Below, piece after piece: positions 8,575 through 16,766 of a DNA stretch of 64,000 nt. The first letter of the stretch is position 1. Each line of letters starts with the position of its first letter. The position numbers were made by a program, and so were the translations under genes. The stretch is taken from NCBI RefSeq assembly GCF_015689335.1, contig NZ_CP065053.1, positions 6,386,001 through 6,450,000 on the forward strand, read 5' to 3'. Under the pieces are notes generated by a model, which was not told the origin of the DNA, did no database searches, and saw nothing but the letters and a program-made list of their open reading frames with translations. The stretch is from Massilia antarctica. GTDB taxonomy: Bacteria > Pseudomonadota > Gammaproteobacteria > Burkholderiales > Burkholderiaceae_D.

Positions 8575-11363
8575 TGACACCACTTGACCAGATAGTCTCC
8601 CGCGCCGCGTTCGGCACGGGACTTAGCCAGCACGCACGCCTCATTACCCTGGCCAGCGCGCAGGGCAGCGCGCTGCCCGAATCACTCATGGCCGAGCAAT
8701 TTACCGGGCGCGAAGCCGTCAACGAACTGTTTTCGTTCAGCGTCGACGCGCTCAGCGTCTCGACCGACCTTGACTTGACGATGTTCATCGGCGAAGAGCT
8801 GACCATCAGCCTGCTGCAGCCCGATTCGACCCGGCGCTACTGGCACGGCATTTGCACTGACGCGGCCTGGCTGGGCGCCGACGGCGGGGTGGCGCGCTAC
8901 CGCCTGCACCTGGAACCGGCCATGGCGCTGCTGCGCCTGCGTCGCGACAGTTACATTTTTCAGCACAAGAACGTGCAGCAAATCGTGACCGAACTGCTAT
9001 CGGATTATCCGCAAGTGCGCTTCGGCTTCGACGTGACCCAGCCGCTGGCGGCGCGCCCCATCTGCACCCAGTACCGCGAGAGCGACTTTGACTTTTTCGA
9101 ACGGGTGCTGGCCACCGAAGGCTTATCATGGCGTTTCGAGCACGACCAGTCCCATGAAGACAGCAGCGACGGCCAGGCGCGCCACAGCATCGTCATTTTC
9201 GACAGCCGCGCGCGCCCGCCCGCCACGCCGGGCGGTGCCACCTTGCGCTTTCACGGCGTGCGCGCCACCGACAGCGACGACGCCATCGATGCCTTCCGCG
9301 CACGGCGCCAGGTGCAGGCCAACGCAGTGACGATCAGCAGTTGGGACCCGGCCCAGGTGGTCGCCCCAGCCGCCAGTTGCGACTCGGCCCTGCGCGCGGG
9401 AGAATTGCCGCCGATGCCGGTGTATGACGGCAGCGGCGAGCGCATCGTGACCGCCAGCGGCGCGGCCGGCCCGCACAGTCAGTTGATGCTGCAGGCGTTA
9501 GAACTGGATAACAAGCTGTGCGAAGGCGAAGGCGCGGTGCGTCGCCTGGCTGCCGGGCACGCCTTTATCCTGACCCAGCACGAGCGCTACGGCGAGGGCG
9601 CCAATGCGTTCACCACGCTATGGGTCGAGCATGCGGCCCGCAACAATTACCAACCCTCGATCGCGACCGCCAGCCGCGCCGCGGTAGAAGCGGGTACCTA
9701 TCGCAACCGCTTCGGCTGCGTGCGCGACGTGGTGGCGATCGTCCCGCGCGCCACCGCCCTGCCGCACGCGATAACCGCACTCGGACCGCAAACGGCGCTG
9801 GTTGTCGGACTGGACGACGCAGTCTCTACCACGGCGCGCGAGCACCACGTGCGCATCCAGTTCCCGTGGCAGCGTGGCCTGCGCGCCAATGCGGGCGGCC
9901 TGCGTCATCATACCGATGAAGACAGCAACGCGCCCGGCAATGAAACCTCGGGCACCTGGGTACGCGTGGCCGAGGCATTGGCCGGACCGAACTGGGGATC
10001 CAACTTCACCCCGCGCATCGGCACCGAAGTGCTGGTCGACTTCATCGAAGGCGACATGGATCGCCCGGTGGTGGTGGCCCAGCTTTATACCGGCAACGAC
10101 CTGCCGCCGTTCGCCGCCGGCGTTGATTCGGGCGTCAACCACGCCGGCGTGCTGTCGGGCATTCACAGCCACAACTTCGACGGTCAGGGCTTCAGCCAGT
10201 GGCAGATCGACGATACGCAAGGCCAGGTGCGCACCCGCCTGGCCAGCAGCAGCGCCAGCACCCAACTGAACCTGGGCTACCTTATCGCGCAGCCTGCCGC
10301 ATCGGCCCAGCGCGGCCGATACCGCGGTAGCGGTTTTGAATTGCGCACCGAGGCCTGGGCAGTGGTGCGCGGCGCCGAAGGCGTGCTGCTCACGACCAGT
10401 GCGCGCCCGATGCAGGGCAGCGGCATCGCCTCGACCCAACTGGACGCGGCTGGGGCAATCGACATGCTTAAGCGCGCCCAGGATACCAGCGACAAGCTGA
10501 GCGGCGCAGCCCGGCACCAGAACGCGCTATTCAGCCGGGACGCCATGGATGCCCAGGCCGACTTCATCGACCAGATCGATCCTCAGCGCGAGGGCAAGTT
10601 CGACGCGCCGGTGAACGGCCAGGAGGCGCTCAAGGCCAGGCCGGGCGAACGCGAACTCGACAGCGACCAGCCGGTGGAACACTTCGGCAAGCCGGTGGTA
10701 CTGATGGAATCGGCGGCCAGCATCAACTGGGCGACGCCGGCATCGACCCTGCTGTACGCGGGCGAACAGTTGCATTGGACCACCCAGGGCGACATGCACA
10801 TGAGCGCCGGCGACACGCTCTCGTCGGTCGCGGGTAACGCTGCCAATCTGTTCGCGCACGCTGGCGGCATCCAGGCATATGCCGCCAGCGGCCAGGTATC
10901 GCTGCAAGCCCATACCGATGCGTTGGAAATCCATGCCGACCAGGCGATCAAGGTCATCTCGGTCAATAACAACATCACGATCGACGCGCAGCAGAAAATC
11001 GTGATGCAGGCCGGGCAGGCCTCGGTCACGCTGGAAGGTGCCGATATCACGTTCCGCTGCCCGGGCGTGTTTTCGGTCAAGGGCAGCTTGCACCCGTTCC
11101 ACGGCGCCGGTGGCGGCAATGCGCGGCTCGAACCCTTGCCCGATACGCGCGTCAAGCCCTACAACCAGCAGATACGGGCGATGAACGAACTAACGGGGGA
11201 GCCGATTCCCTACCTGCCCTACAAGCTTGAAACTGCGGAAGGCGATATTTATTTTGGCACCACCGATGAAGAAGGAAGGACTTTGCGCGTCATGACCACC
11301 TCGCCGCAGTCGATCAAAGTAACGTGGGGCGAAACGCCGCGCGGCGCCGGGGAGGCGATCTGA
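8574..11363 (+). CDS. vgrG: T6SS spike protein VgrG (TssI) with C-terminal extension
   Basis: The ATG at 8574 is chosen because it overlaps the tssL stop (TGATG); the frame stays open further upstream but only antisense to tssL coding logic. The 929-residue product has the gp27/gp44-like N-terminal half, a gp5 OB-fold region (GTWVRVAEALAGPNWGSNF; GTEVLVDFIEGD), a DUF2345 beta-helix (QAHTDALEIHADQAIKV), then about 70 extra residues with a transthyretin-like pattern (GDIYFGTTDEEGRTLRV). Such C-terminal extensions commonly load a specific effector, and the candidate effector begins two bases after the stop codon. Confidence 0.95.
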   Translation: MTPLDQIVSRAAFGTGLSQHARLITLASAQGSALPESLMAEQFTGREAVNELFSFSVDALSVSTDLDLTMFIGEELTISLLQPDSTRRYWHGICTDAAWLGADGGVARYRLHLEPAMALLRLRRDSYIFQHKNVQQIVTELLSDYPQVRFGFDVTQPLAARPICTQYRESDFDFFERVLATEGLSWRFEHDQSHEDSSDGQARHSIVIFDSRARPPATPGGATLRFHGVRATDSDDAIDAFRARRQVQANAVTISSWDPAQVVAPAASCDSALRAGELPPMPVYDGSGERIVTASGAAGPHSQLMLQALELDNKLCEGEGAVRRLAAGHAFILTQHERYGEGANAFTTLWVEHAARNNYQPSIATASRAAVEAGTYRNRFGCVRDVVAIVPRATALPHAITALGPQTALVVGLDDAVSTTAREHHVRIQFPWQRGLRANAGGLRHHTDEDSNAPGNETSGTWVRVAEALAGPNWGSNFTPRIGTEVLVDFIEGDMDRPVVVAQLYTGNDLPPFAAGVDSGVNHAGVLSGIHSHNFDGQGFSQWQIDDTQGQVRTRLASSSASTQLNLGYLIAQPAASAQRGRYRGSGFELRTEAWAVVRGAEGVLLTTSARPMQGSGIASTQLDAAGAIDMLKRAQDTSDKLSGAARHQNALFSRDAMDAQADFIDQIDPQREGKFDAPVNGQEALKARPGERELDSDQPVEHFGKPVVLMESAASINWATPASTLLYAGEQLHWTTQGDMHMSAGDTLSSVAGNAANLFAHAGGIQAYAASGQVSLQAHTDALEIHADQAIKVISVNNNITIDAQQKIVMQAGQASVTLEGADITFRCPGVFSVKGSLHPFHGAGGGNARLEPLPDTRVKPYNQQIRAMNELTGEPIPYLPYKLETAEGDIYFGTTDEEGRTLRVMTTSPQSIKVTWGETPRGAGEAI

Positions 11364-11364
11364 C

Positions 11365-12054
11365 ATGGCGACACCTGCTCCATTCAAGACCAGCACCGTC
11401 GACGCCAAGAAGCCCGTGGTCGACGATAAGCTCAAGCCGACTGCCGAGATGCATATTCTGGTGGGCGGCCCTTACACCGTCGACGGCGAAGAACATCGTT
11501 ACGGCCACACCGCGCTGCGCATCATCAGTAAGGGCGTCGATACCACATATGACTTCGGGCGGTATGGGAAGGTCACCGGCACCTTCGGCGAGAGCGGTGA
11601 CGGCATCCTGCGCGTGTGGACGGACTTCAAGCCATATATCGCCAGCGAAAATGCCCTCAAGCGCAAGACGACCGGCTTCGTTTACGCAATTTTCGACCAT
11701 CAGGCGGCGGCCGTCACCACCCACTTCGACAGCTTGATCAAAAGCGGTACCGCCTACCCCAACAAGAACCGCACCGCGATGAAGGTCTACCGGCTCAATA
11801 CCGACTACCACGCGTTGGGGCCAAACTGCACCACGCTGAGCCTGGACGGCGCCACCAAGGCACTGCCGAAAATCGACGACGGGTCGGAGAAATACAACAA
11901 GCCGGCCGACGTGCTCAGCATGGGCGAGCGCCTGGCCTTGACTGCCAAGGGCGGCGCACCGCGCCTGTTTTTACCGGATAATTTGCTCAAATTCCTGTCC
12001 GGCGGCTCGCTTGAGAAGCCGATACGCACGGATGTCTACGGCGGCGGGAAGTGA
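11365..12054 (+). CDS. Candidate T6SS effector, permuted papain-like (NlpC/P60-type) fold
   Basis: This 229-residue protein has no signal peptide. It pairs an N-terminal His in a hydrophobic context (EEHRYGHTALRI, His48) and YDFGRYG (62-68) with a later Cys in GPNCTTLSL (Cys155). His before Cys is the order in circularly permuted papain-like amidases and peptidases, including some T6SS peptidoglycan or lipid-acting toxins. It starts one base after vgrG and overlaps the next gene by 4 bases, the layout of a VgrG-delivered toxin with its immunity gene. The fold is an inference from motifs, and the substrate is unknown. Confidence 0.6.
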   Translation: MATPAPFKTSTVDAKKPVVDDKLKPTAEMHILVGGPYTVDGEEHRYGHTALRIISKGVDTTYDFGRYGKVTGTFGESGDGILRVWTDFKPYIASENALKRKTTGFVYAIFDHQAAAVTTHFDSLIKSGTAYPNKNRTAMKVYRLNTDYHALGPNCTTLSLDGATKALPKIDDGSEKYNKPADVLSMGERLALTAKGGAPRLFLPDNLLKFLSGGSLEKPIRTDVYGGGK

Positions 12055-12500
12055 AACGCAACGCCTTCGCCTTCCTGCTCGGGTTGGCCGCCGGCGCCTT
12101 GATCATTACCATTGCACTGTTTTTCTGGAACCGACAAAAAATGACTAAAGTCCACGTACTTGAAGCGCCACTGCTCTTGCAGAGCAACGAGATGAACGAT
12201 TACCTCCACCTGCTGCCGAAAGGGACGACCCTGTACTACGACACCAGTTTTCCCGAAGGGTTTAGCCGCTACAAGGTCTATATCAATATCGACCGCATGC
12301 CGCTGGCATTGAAGGAACTGGCCGATCCGACCATGGTCGACCCCCTGACGGCGCACGCGCTCGATGCAGGCGACCTGCGGCGGGTGCTGCGCGATTATCC
12401 GCTGTCGAAACGCGACCTGGAATCGATCCTCAAGTCCAAAGCGCTATCGCGCGACGACATCAAGGAGGTGTTCAACAGTTATTTGGAAAGCACGAAATAG
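12051..12500 (+). CDS. Candidate membrane-anchored immunity protein
   Basis: The start is a GTG whose last two bases and next base form the TGA of the effector (GTGA overlap), so the two genes are translationally coupled. The 149-residue product has one N-terminal membrane segment (about residues 5-26, FAFLLGLAAGALIITIALFF) and a soluble, mainly helical remainder that should face the periplasm. That location fits protection against a cell-envelope toxin. I recognise no named family. Immunity function is inferred only from position and topology. Confidence 0.6.
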   Translation: MKRNAFAFLLGLAAGALIITIALFFWNRQKMTKVHVLEAPLLLQSNEMNDYLHLLPKGTTLYYDTSFPEGFSRYKVYINIDRMPLALKELADPTMVDPLTAHALDAGDLRRVLRDYPLSKRDLESILKSKALSRDDIKEVFNSYLESTK

Positions 12501-12584
12501 GCCTGTAGCGGGAACCGCAAGCGCCGCACCGTCGTCTGCATCGCCACGATGCTGGCCGGCGCGGCGCCCACCAGCGAGCCCGCC

Positions 12585-13141
12585 ATGACAGCGCGCCAGC
12601 TCACCCTGTGGATAGCGATCGACGCGCTGGCGGCGGCCATTCTCTTCGCCAAGGCGGAGGTGGAAGCGACGCGCTCTGCGTCGCGACCTTCAGCGCGAAC
12701 CTGGAATGCCTGCCGCAGGCGGCGGCGCACCCGGCCACCGCAGCGTGGTGGCTGACCCAGCCCGAGGCCTGGGCCGCCTGCCGCGCAGACCTGGAAACGC
12801 CGCTGGCGGCCATGCAGCGCTACCTGGCGTGGGTCAAGTCGCTGCCGGGAAAACCGGTGTTCGTGGCTTACCCTGCCGGCTTCGATTTTTTGTTCGTGTA
12901 CTGGTACCTGATCCGCTTTACCGGCGAGAGCCCGTTCAGCCACTCGGCGCTCGACATCAAGTCATACGCCATGGCGGTCCTGAAACGCGGCTACCGCGAC
13001 AGCACCAAGCGCAATATGCCCGGGCGCTGGTTCGATCCCCTGCCCCATTCGCATGTGGCGCTCGACGACGCCATCGAACAGGGTGCGCTGTTCTGCAATA
13101 TGCTGGCTGAAAACCTGAAGAACGCGCGTCAGGACGGATAG
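12585..13141 (+). pseudogene. Decayed DEDD-type (RNase T-like) exonuclease
   Basis: The second half is a recognisable exonuclease: [18 protein letters not shown] carries the motif II Asp, and [11 protein letters not shown] carries motif III. The first half is broken. From the ATG at 12585 one frame reads LTLWIAID, the start of the first catalytic motif, then loses similarity. A second frame resumes at GGGHSLRQ and continues to the stop at 13141. The Asp-x-Glu of motif I is gone, consistent with a small out-of-frame deletion near 12625-12640. A GTG at 12608 could still yield a 177-residue product, probably inactive. The 3' end overlaps the convergent HD gene by 13 bases. Confidence 0.5.
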
Positions 13142-13674
13142 GCGGCGATTTTGGCGGCAAGCCGCCGCGCCAGATAGCCATGCGCCTGGCCCAGCGATGC
13201 CAGAATCAGGCTGCCCTCCTTGCCGTAGGCGCTGATTTTTTCAGGTGGCCAGTAATGCGGCGGCGCGTCCAGGTTACTGATGCGGTCAGCGAGCTTGACA
13301 CACCAGATGGCCTTCGGCTGACGCCCGATCCTGGCCAGGCTGTCGGCCATCGCCTCCGCTTTCGGCAAGCCGGGCTTCTTCGACAGGGCGGCAACGCCAT
13401 CGGCCACGGCCAGGCCGAATTCGCTCACCAAGGTGGCGTGCGGGACATCCTGGTCTTCCATCGCATCGTGCAGGATGGCGCACTGCATGGCCACGCCGAT
13501 GCCGTCGATGGGTTCCTGCGCATGGGCGGCCAGTAGCTCCATGCTCACCATCCCCAGATGCACGAGATAGGGCATGTCGGTGCCGGGAAATTTTTGTTGG
13601 GCGTGCGCCTCGGCCGCAAAGCGCCAGGCCTTGATCCAGGCGTCCTGCGATGCGTCATCGATCTGCTGCGTCAT
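13129..13674 (-). CDS. Single-domain HD hydrolase, SpoT/MESH1-like
   Basis: This 181-residue protein is an HD-superfamily metal-dependent phosphohydrolase: [14 protein letters not shown], the AILHDAMED metal-binding motif and [11 protein letters not shown] occur in the order found in the RelA/SpoT hydrolase domain. There is no synthetase, TGS or ACT domain, so it resembles stand-alone small alarmone hydrolases. The proposed role, (p)ppGpp or related nucleotide hydrolysis, is an inference. It is transcribed leftward and is convergent with the decayed exonuclease. Confidence 0.7.
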   Translation of the reverse strand: MTQQIDDASQDAWIKAWRFAAEAHAQQKFPGTDMPYLVHLGMVSMELLAAHAQEPIDGIGVAMQCAILHDAMEDQDVPHATLVSEFGLAVADGVAALSKKPGLPKAEAMADSLARIGRQPKAIWCVKLADRISNLDAPPHYWPPEKISAYGKEGSLILASLGQAHGYLARRLAAKIAAYPS

Positions 13675-13835
13675 GGTTCCTCCGATGGACCATCATAACG
13701 GTTTCTTCCCGCAGCCGCGCGATGCCGGTGGCCGGCCGGGCAGGCCGCGCCGGAGCCGTCAGCGCCGTGACGACCTGTGGCGCTTTTTCTCTTGCCGGTA
13801 AACGGCCGGCCGGTTTCGGCAAGCGGGTCTTGAGA

Positions 13836-14975
13836 TCAGCGTCCTGTCTTGAACTTCGTGTACGTCCTGGTCATCACCCTGCGGATATCCTGAGGCACCG
13901 CTTCCGGCGGGAGCATCTTCTTCAGATCCTCATCCGGCAGGAACACGCTCTTGTTCTCCGCGATATCCTTGCGCACGAACTTCATGCCCGCCTTGTTCGG
14001 ATTGGCGAAAAACACCTTGTTGGTCAGCCCGGCCTGCACGTCCGGACGCAGGATATAGTTAATCCACAGATGCGCATTGTTCGGATGCGGCGCATCGGCC
14101 GGAATGGCCATGGTATCGAACACCAGCGGCGCGCCATTCTTCGGCACCAGCGCCTCGATCTTCACGCCTTTTTTGGCGTCGATGGCGCGCTGGCGGGCGA
14201 TATTGATATCCCCCGCCCAGCCGAAGGCCACGCAGATGGCGCCATTGGCCATGTCGTTAATATACCCCGAAGAACTGAACAGGGTCACGCTCGGGCGCAC
14301 CGCCTGCAGCATCTTGCCCGCCTCGGCGTAATCGGCCGCGTTCTTCGAGTACGCGCTCTTGCCCATGTAATGCAGCGCCGCCGGGAACACCTCGGACGGC
14401 GAATCGAGGAACGACACGCCGCACGATTTCAACTTGGCCGTGTAGGCCGGATTGAAAATCAGCTCCCACACATTGGCCGGCAGGGGCGTCGTGCCCAGCG
14501 CCGCCTTGACCTTGTCGACATTGATGCCGACCGTCGTGTACCCCCACATCCAGTCCACCAGATGCTCGTTGCCCGGGTCCAGGGTGGCCAGCTTGGCCTG
14601 GATGCCCGGATCGAGGTTGACCAGGTTCGGCAGCCTGGACTTGTCAAGCTTGCGCAGCAGCTTGCCGTCGATCTGCTGGCGCGCCCAGGGCGCCGTCGGC
14701 ACCACCACGTCGTAGCCCGACTTCCCGGCCACCAGCTTGGCATTCAATACTTCGTTACTGTCGAAGACGTCGTAACGGACCGTGATGCCGGTCTCCTTGG
14801 TGAAGTTCTTGATCGTGTCGTCGCCGATGTAATCGGACCAGTTATACACGTTCAGTACCTTTTCCTCCGCTTGCTGGGCCTGGGCCGGAGCGCCCGACCA
14901 GATCACCGCGGCCAGGGCGGCAAGGCCGAGCCCGAGCCGGCGTTGTGCGTGCGTTTGCCGATTGACTGCCACCAT
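13836..14975 (-). CDS. Polyamine ABC transporter periplasmic binding protein (PotF/SpuD-like)
   Basis: The ATG at 14975 is preceded by ACGGAGGC, so I use it rather than upstream in-frame starts that lack a signal sequence. The 379-residue product has a Sec signal peptide ending near APAQAQQ, then LNVYNWSDYIGDDTIKNF, the conserved start of PotF/PotD proteins, and later a VAFGWAGDINIARQRA stretch typical of PotF. It should bind putrescine or spermidine in the periplasm. No permease or ATPase lies beside it, so it may serve a transporter elsewhere or act as a sensor. A PuuA-like gene for polyamine use lies at 30862. Confidence 0.88.
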   Translation of the reverse strand: MVAVNRQTHAQRRLGLGLAALAAVIWSGAPAQAQQAEEKVLNVYNWSDYIGDDTIKNFTKETGITVRYDVFDSNEVLNAKLVAGKSGYDVVVPTAPWARQQIDGKLLRKLDKSRLPNLVNLDPGIQAKLATLDPGNEHLVDWMWGYTTVGINVDKVKAALGTTPLPANVWELIFNPAYTAKLKSCGVSFLDSPSEVFPAALHYMGKSAYSKNAADYAEAGKMLQAVRPSVTLFSSSGYINDMANGAICVAFGWAGDINIARQRAIDAKKGVKIEALVPKNGAPLVFDTMAIPADAPHPNNAHLWINYILRPDVQAGLTNKVFFANPNKAGMKFVRKDIAENKSVFLPDEDLKKMLPPEAVPQDIRRVMTRTYTKFKTGR

Positions 14976-15283
14976 TGATGCCTCCGTAAGTAGATGAAAG
15001 CCCCGCATATCGGGGCGCACTGCCAGAATCATCGGGCATTGCGGCCCCGTTGGCAAGCGCCGCCGCGCATGCCGGACTAGCTCGCAGCGGCCCTCTTGCG
15101 GTATCCTTTCCGCTTCTTCCCTTCCCGGACCATGCGCGACGATGAAAACAACCCCTGCGGCGCCCGGCGGGACTACCCCGGAACCGCGTATGGACCGGGT
15201 GGTGGCCGCCAGAATGGCCACCGATTCGGCCCCCCCCCGCCTTGATCGCGTCACCCGGACCTTCTCCCGTGCGTAGGCGGAGC
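14976..15283. other. Intergenic region between potF-like and pseudopilin-like genes
   Basis: About 300 bases separate the two divergent genes. I see no convincing gene. A 44-codon frame (15142-15276) ends 7 bases before the pseudopilin start but has no recognisable protein features. Nine consecutive C residues occur at about 15231-15239. The potF-like gene's ribosome-binding site lies at the left edge. No clear terminator or operator was found. Confidence 0.5.
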
Positions 15284-15784
15284 ATGGCGCCGCGCCGCGC
15301 CGGCTTTACCTACGTGGGATTGATGGTGATGATCGCCGTGATCGGCGTGGCGACGGCGGCCACCGTGTCGGTGGGCGAACTGGCACGCCGGCGCGAGGCC
15401 GAAAACGAGCTTCTGTTCGTCGGCAAGCAGTACATCCGCGCCTTTCTCGAATACGAACTCAATACGCCGGAAGGCCATGCCAGCCATGCACCATCGCGCC
15501 TGGAGGATCTGCTGCAGGACCCGCGCCAGCCCGGCATGAAGCGCTACCTGCGCCAGCTCTATCCCGACCCGATCACCGGCAAGGCCGACTGGCAGCTGGT
15601 GCGCGCGCCGGGCGGCGGCGTGATGGGCGTGCGCAGCGCATCGTGCGCGCCGACGATACGGCGCAGCTTCCCCGACGGCGACTGGATGTACCTCGATGGC
15701 CAGAAGCGCTACTGCGACTGGCAGTTCGCGTATGTGATGGCGTGCGGCGGCAACTGCAAAGAGACGCTCAAACCCGAGGACTGA
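15284..15784 (+). CDS. Pseudopilin-like protein with atypical prepilin motif
   Basis: The ATG at 15284 follows GTAGGCGGAG and gives a short basic leader (MAPRRAG), as in type IV prepilins; a TTG at 15242 is an alternative. After the cleavage-site Gly the mature end reads FTYVGLMVMIAVIGV, followed by the usual hydrophobic helix and a GspG-like soluble domain (LYPDPITGKADWQL). Position 5 of the mature protein is Gly where most pilins have Glu, a feature of some minor pseudopilins such as GspK. It lies apart from the two pseudopilin genes at 18.4-19.3 kb but near the same secretion cluster. Confidence 0.7.
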   Translation: MAPRRAGFTYVGLMVMIAVIGVATAATVSVGELARRREAENELLFVGKQYIRAFLEYELNTPEGHASHAPSRLEDLLQDPRQPGMKRYLRQLYPDPITGKADWQLVRAPGGGVMGVRSASCAPTIRRSFPDGDWMYLDGQKRYCDWQFAYVMACGGNCKETLKPED

Positions 15785-15796
15785 GGCGGGCGAACG

Positions 15797-15835
15797 AAAA
15801 AAATAGCCACGCACAAGGTTGCCCTTGCGCGTGGC
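15797..15835 (-). terminator. Rho-independent terminator of the pectate lyase genes
   Basis: Read leftward, the sequence forms a 13-pair stem (GCCACGCGCAAGG with CCTTGTGCGTGGC, one G-U pair) closed by a GCAA tetraloop. It is followed by TATTTTTTT (the complementary A-run is at 15797-15803). It lies 42 bases beyond the PL3 lyase stop codon. The hairpin could also slow transcription of the convergent pseudopilin gene, but that side lacks a T-run. Confidence 0.85.
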
Positions 15836-15876
15836 CAAACCGGCCACAAGGGCCGCTACTTCACCTGATCGGTTGA

Positions 15877-16689
15877 TTACTTGAAAATGCAGGCACGCGC
15901 GATGTTGTCGACGTTCTTGTCCTTGCCCGGTTCATGGCCTTTCGAGGTACCGATGAAGGTCGCGCAGCGCGACGACGGTTTGTTCGACACGAAATCGCTC
16001 ATGGTCGCCACATCGTAAGCATTGGCCAGCGCCGGCAGTTTCGATGCATCGAAGCTGCTGTTTACGCCCACGCCCGCATTGAGGTTATAGATCGTCACGC
16101 CGCTGATGGTGACGCTACGCGCGTATTGCTTCGAGCAGTTGCCGCATGAGCGATACAGCTTGCCGCCTTCTTCCGCGTAGAAGTTGGTGATGACGATCTT
16201 GCTGTTTGCGCCGTTATTCTGGAACATTTTGTCGGCTGCTTTGTACGCCGCGCCGCCGCTAACGGTCATAGTGCCGGCGCCTTTGAGGGTGGCTGCATCT
16301 TCGCCCACATCGCCCCAGTACACGTTCTCGATCTTGCAATTGCCTTCGCAATGGACGCCATCGGCGCCGCCGGCGAGCAGGTTGCGGCCCGCGCCCATCG
16401 CAGGATCGCCCAGCACCACGTTCTTGAGCGTGGCGCCGACACCGAGATTGAAGTGAGGGATCTGTTTTTCCGACTGGCTGCCATTCATATTCTTGGCATT
16501 ACCAACCAGGCAAACCATCTTGCCGTATTTGACCAGGCCATCGAACACGGTATTGGCCGGCACCTCGGTCGTTTGCGTGACCGGCACCTTGGTGCACGAC
16601 GGGACGAGACGCTTGCCGGGGGCGGCCGATACGCTGGTGGCGACAAACAGGCCGATGACTGCGAAAAGAAGGGCGTTGAATCGTTTCAT
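15877..16689 (-). CDS. Secreted pectate lyase, polysaccharide lyase family 3 type
   Basis: The 270-residue protein has a Sec signal peptide (cleavage near SVSA-APGK) and the PL3 core: GADGVHCEGNCKIENVYW followed by GDVGEDAATLKG, then SCGNCSKQYAR. PL3 enzymes cleave polygalacturonate by beta-elimination with calcium on a beta-helix. Several Cys residues suggest disulfides formed in the periplasm. It lies 77 bases after the PL1-type lyase on the same strand, so the two are probably co-transcribed. The exporter operon upstream is a plausible route out of the cell. Confidence 0.9.
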   Translation of the reverse strand: MKRFNALLFAVIGLFVATSVSAAPGKRLVPSCTKVPVTQTTEVPANTVFDGLVKYGKMVCLVGNAKNMNGSQSEKQIPHFNLGVGATLKNVVLGDPAMGAGRNLLAGGADGVHCEGNCKIENVYWGDVGEDAATLKGAGTMTVSGGAAYKAADKMFQNNGANSKIVITNFYAEEGGKLYRSCGNCSKQYARSVTISGVTIYNLNAGVGVNSSFDASKLPALANAYDVATMSDFVSNKPSSRCATFIGTSKGHEPGKDKNVDNIARACIFK

Positions 16690-16766
16690 GATGACTCCTG
16701 ATAGATGAATGAAGTGACCACCCCCGCCAGGGGATGGCCCGAAATACAGCGATATGCGGAGCGAAA

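Noticed and set aside
15142..15276. A 44-codon frame just before the pseudopilin-like gene
   Set aside because: It contains a nine-C run and no protein-like features; there is not enough to call a gene.
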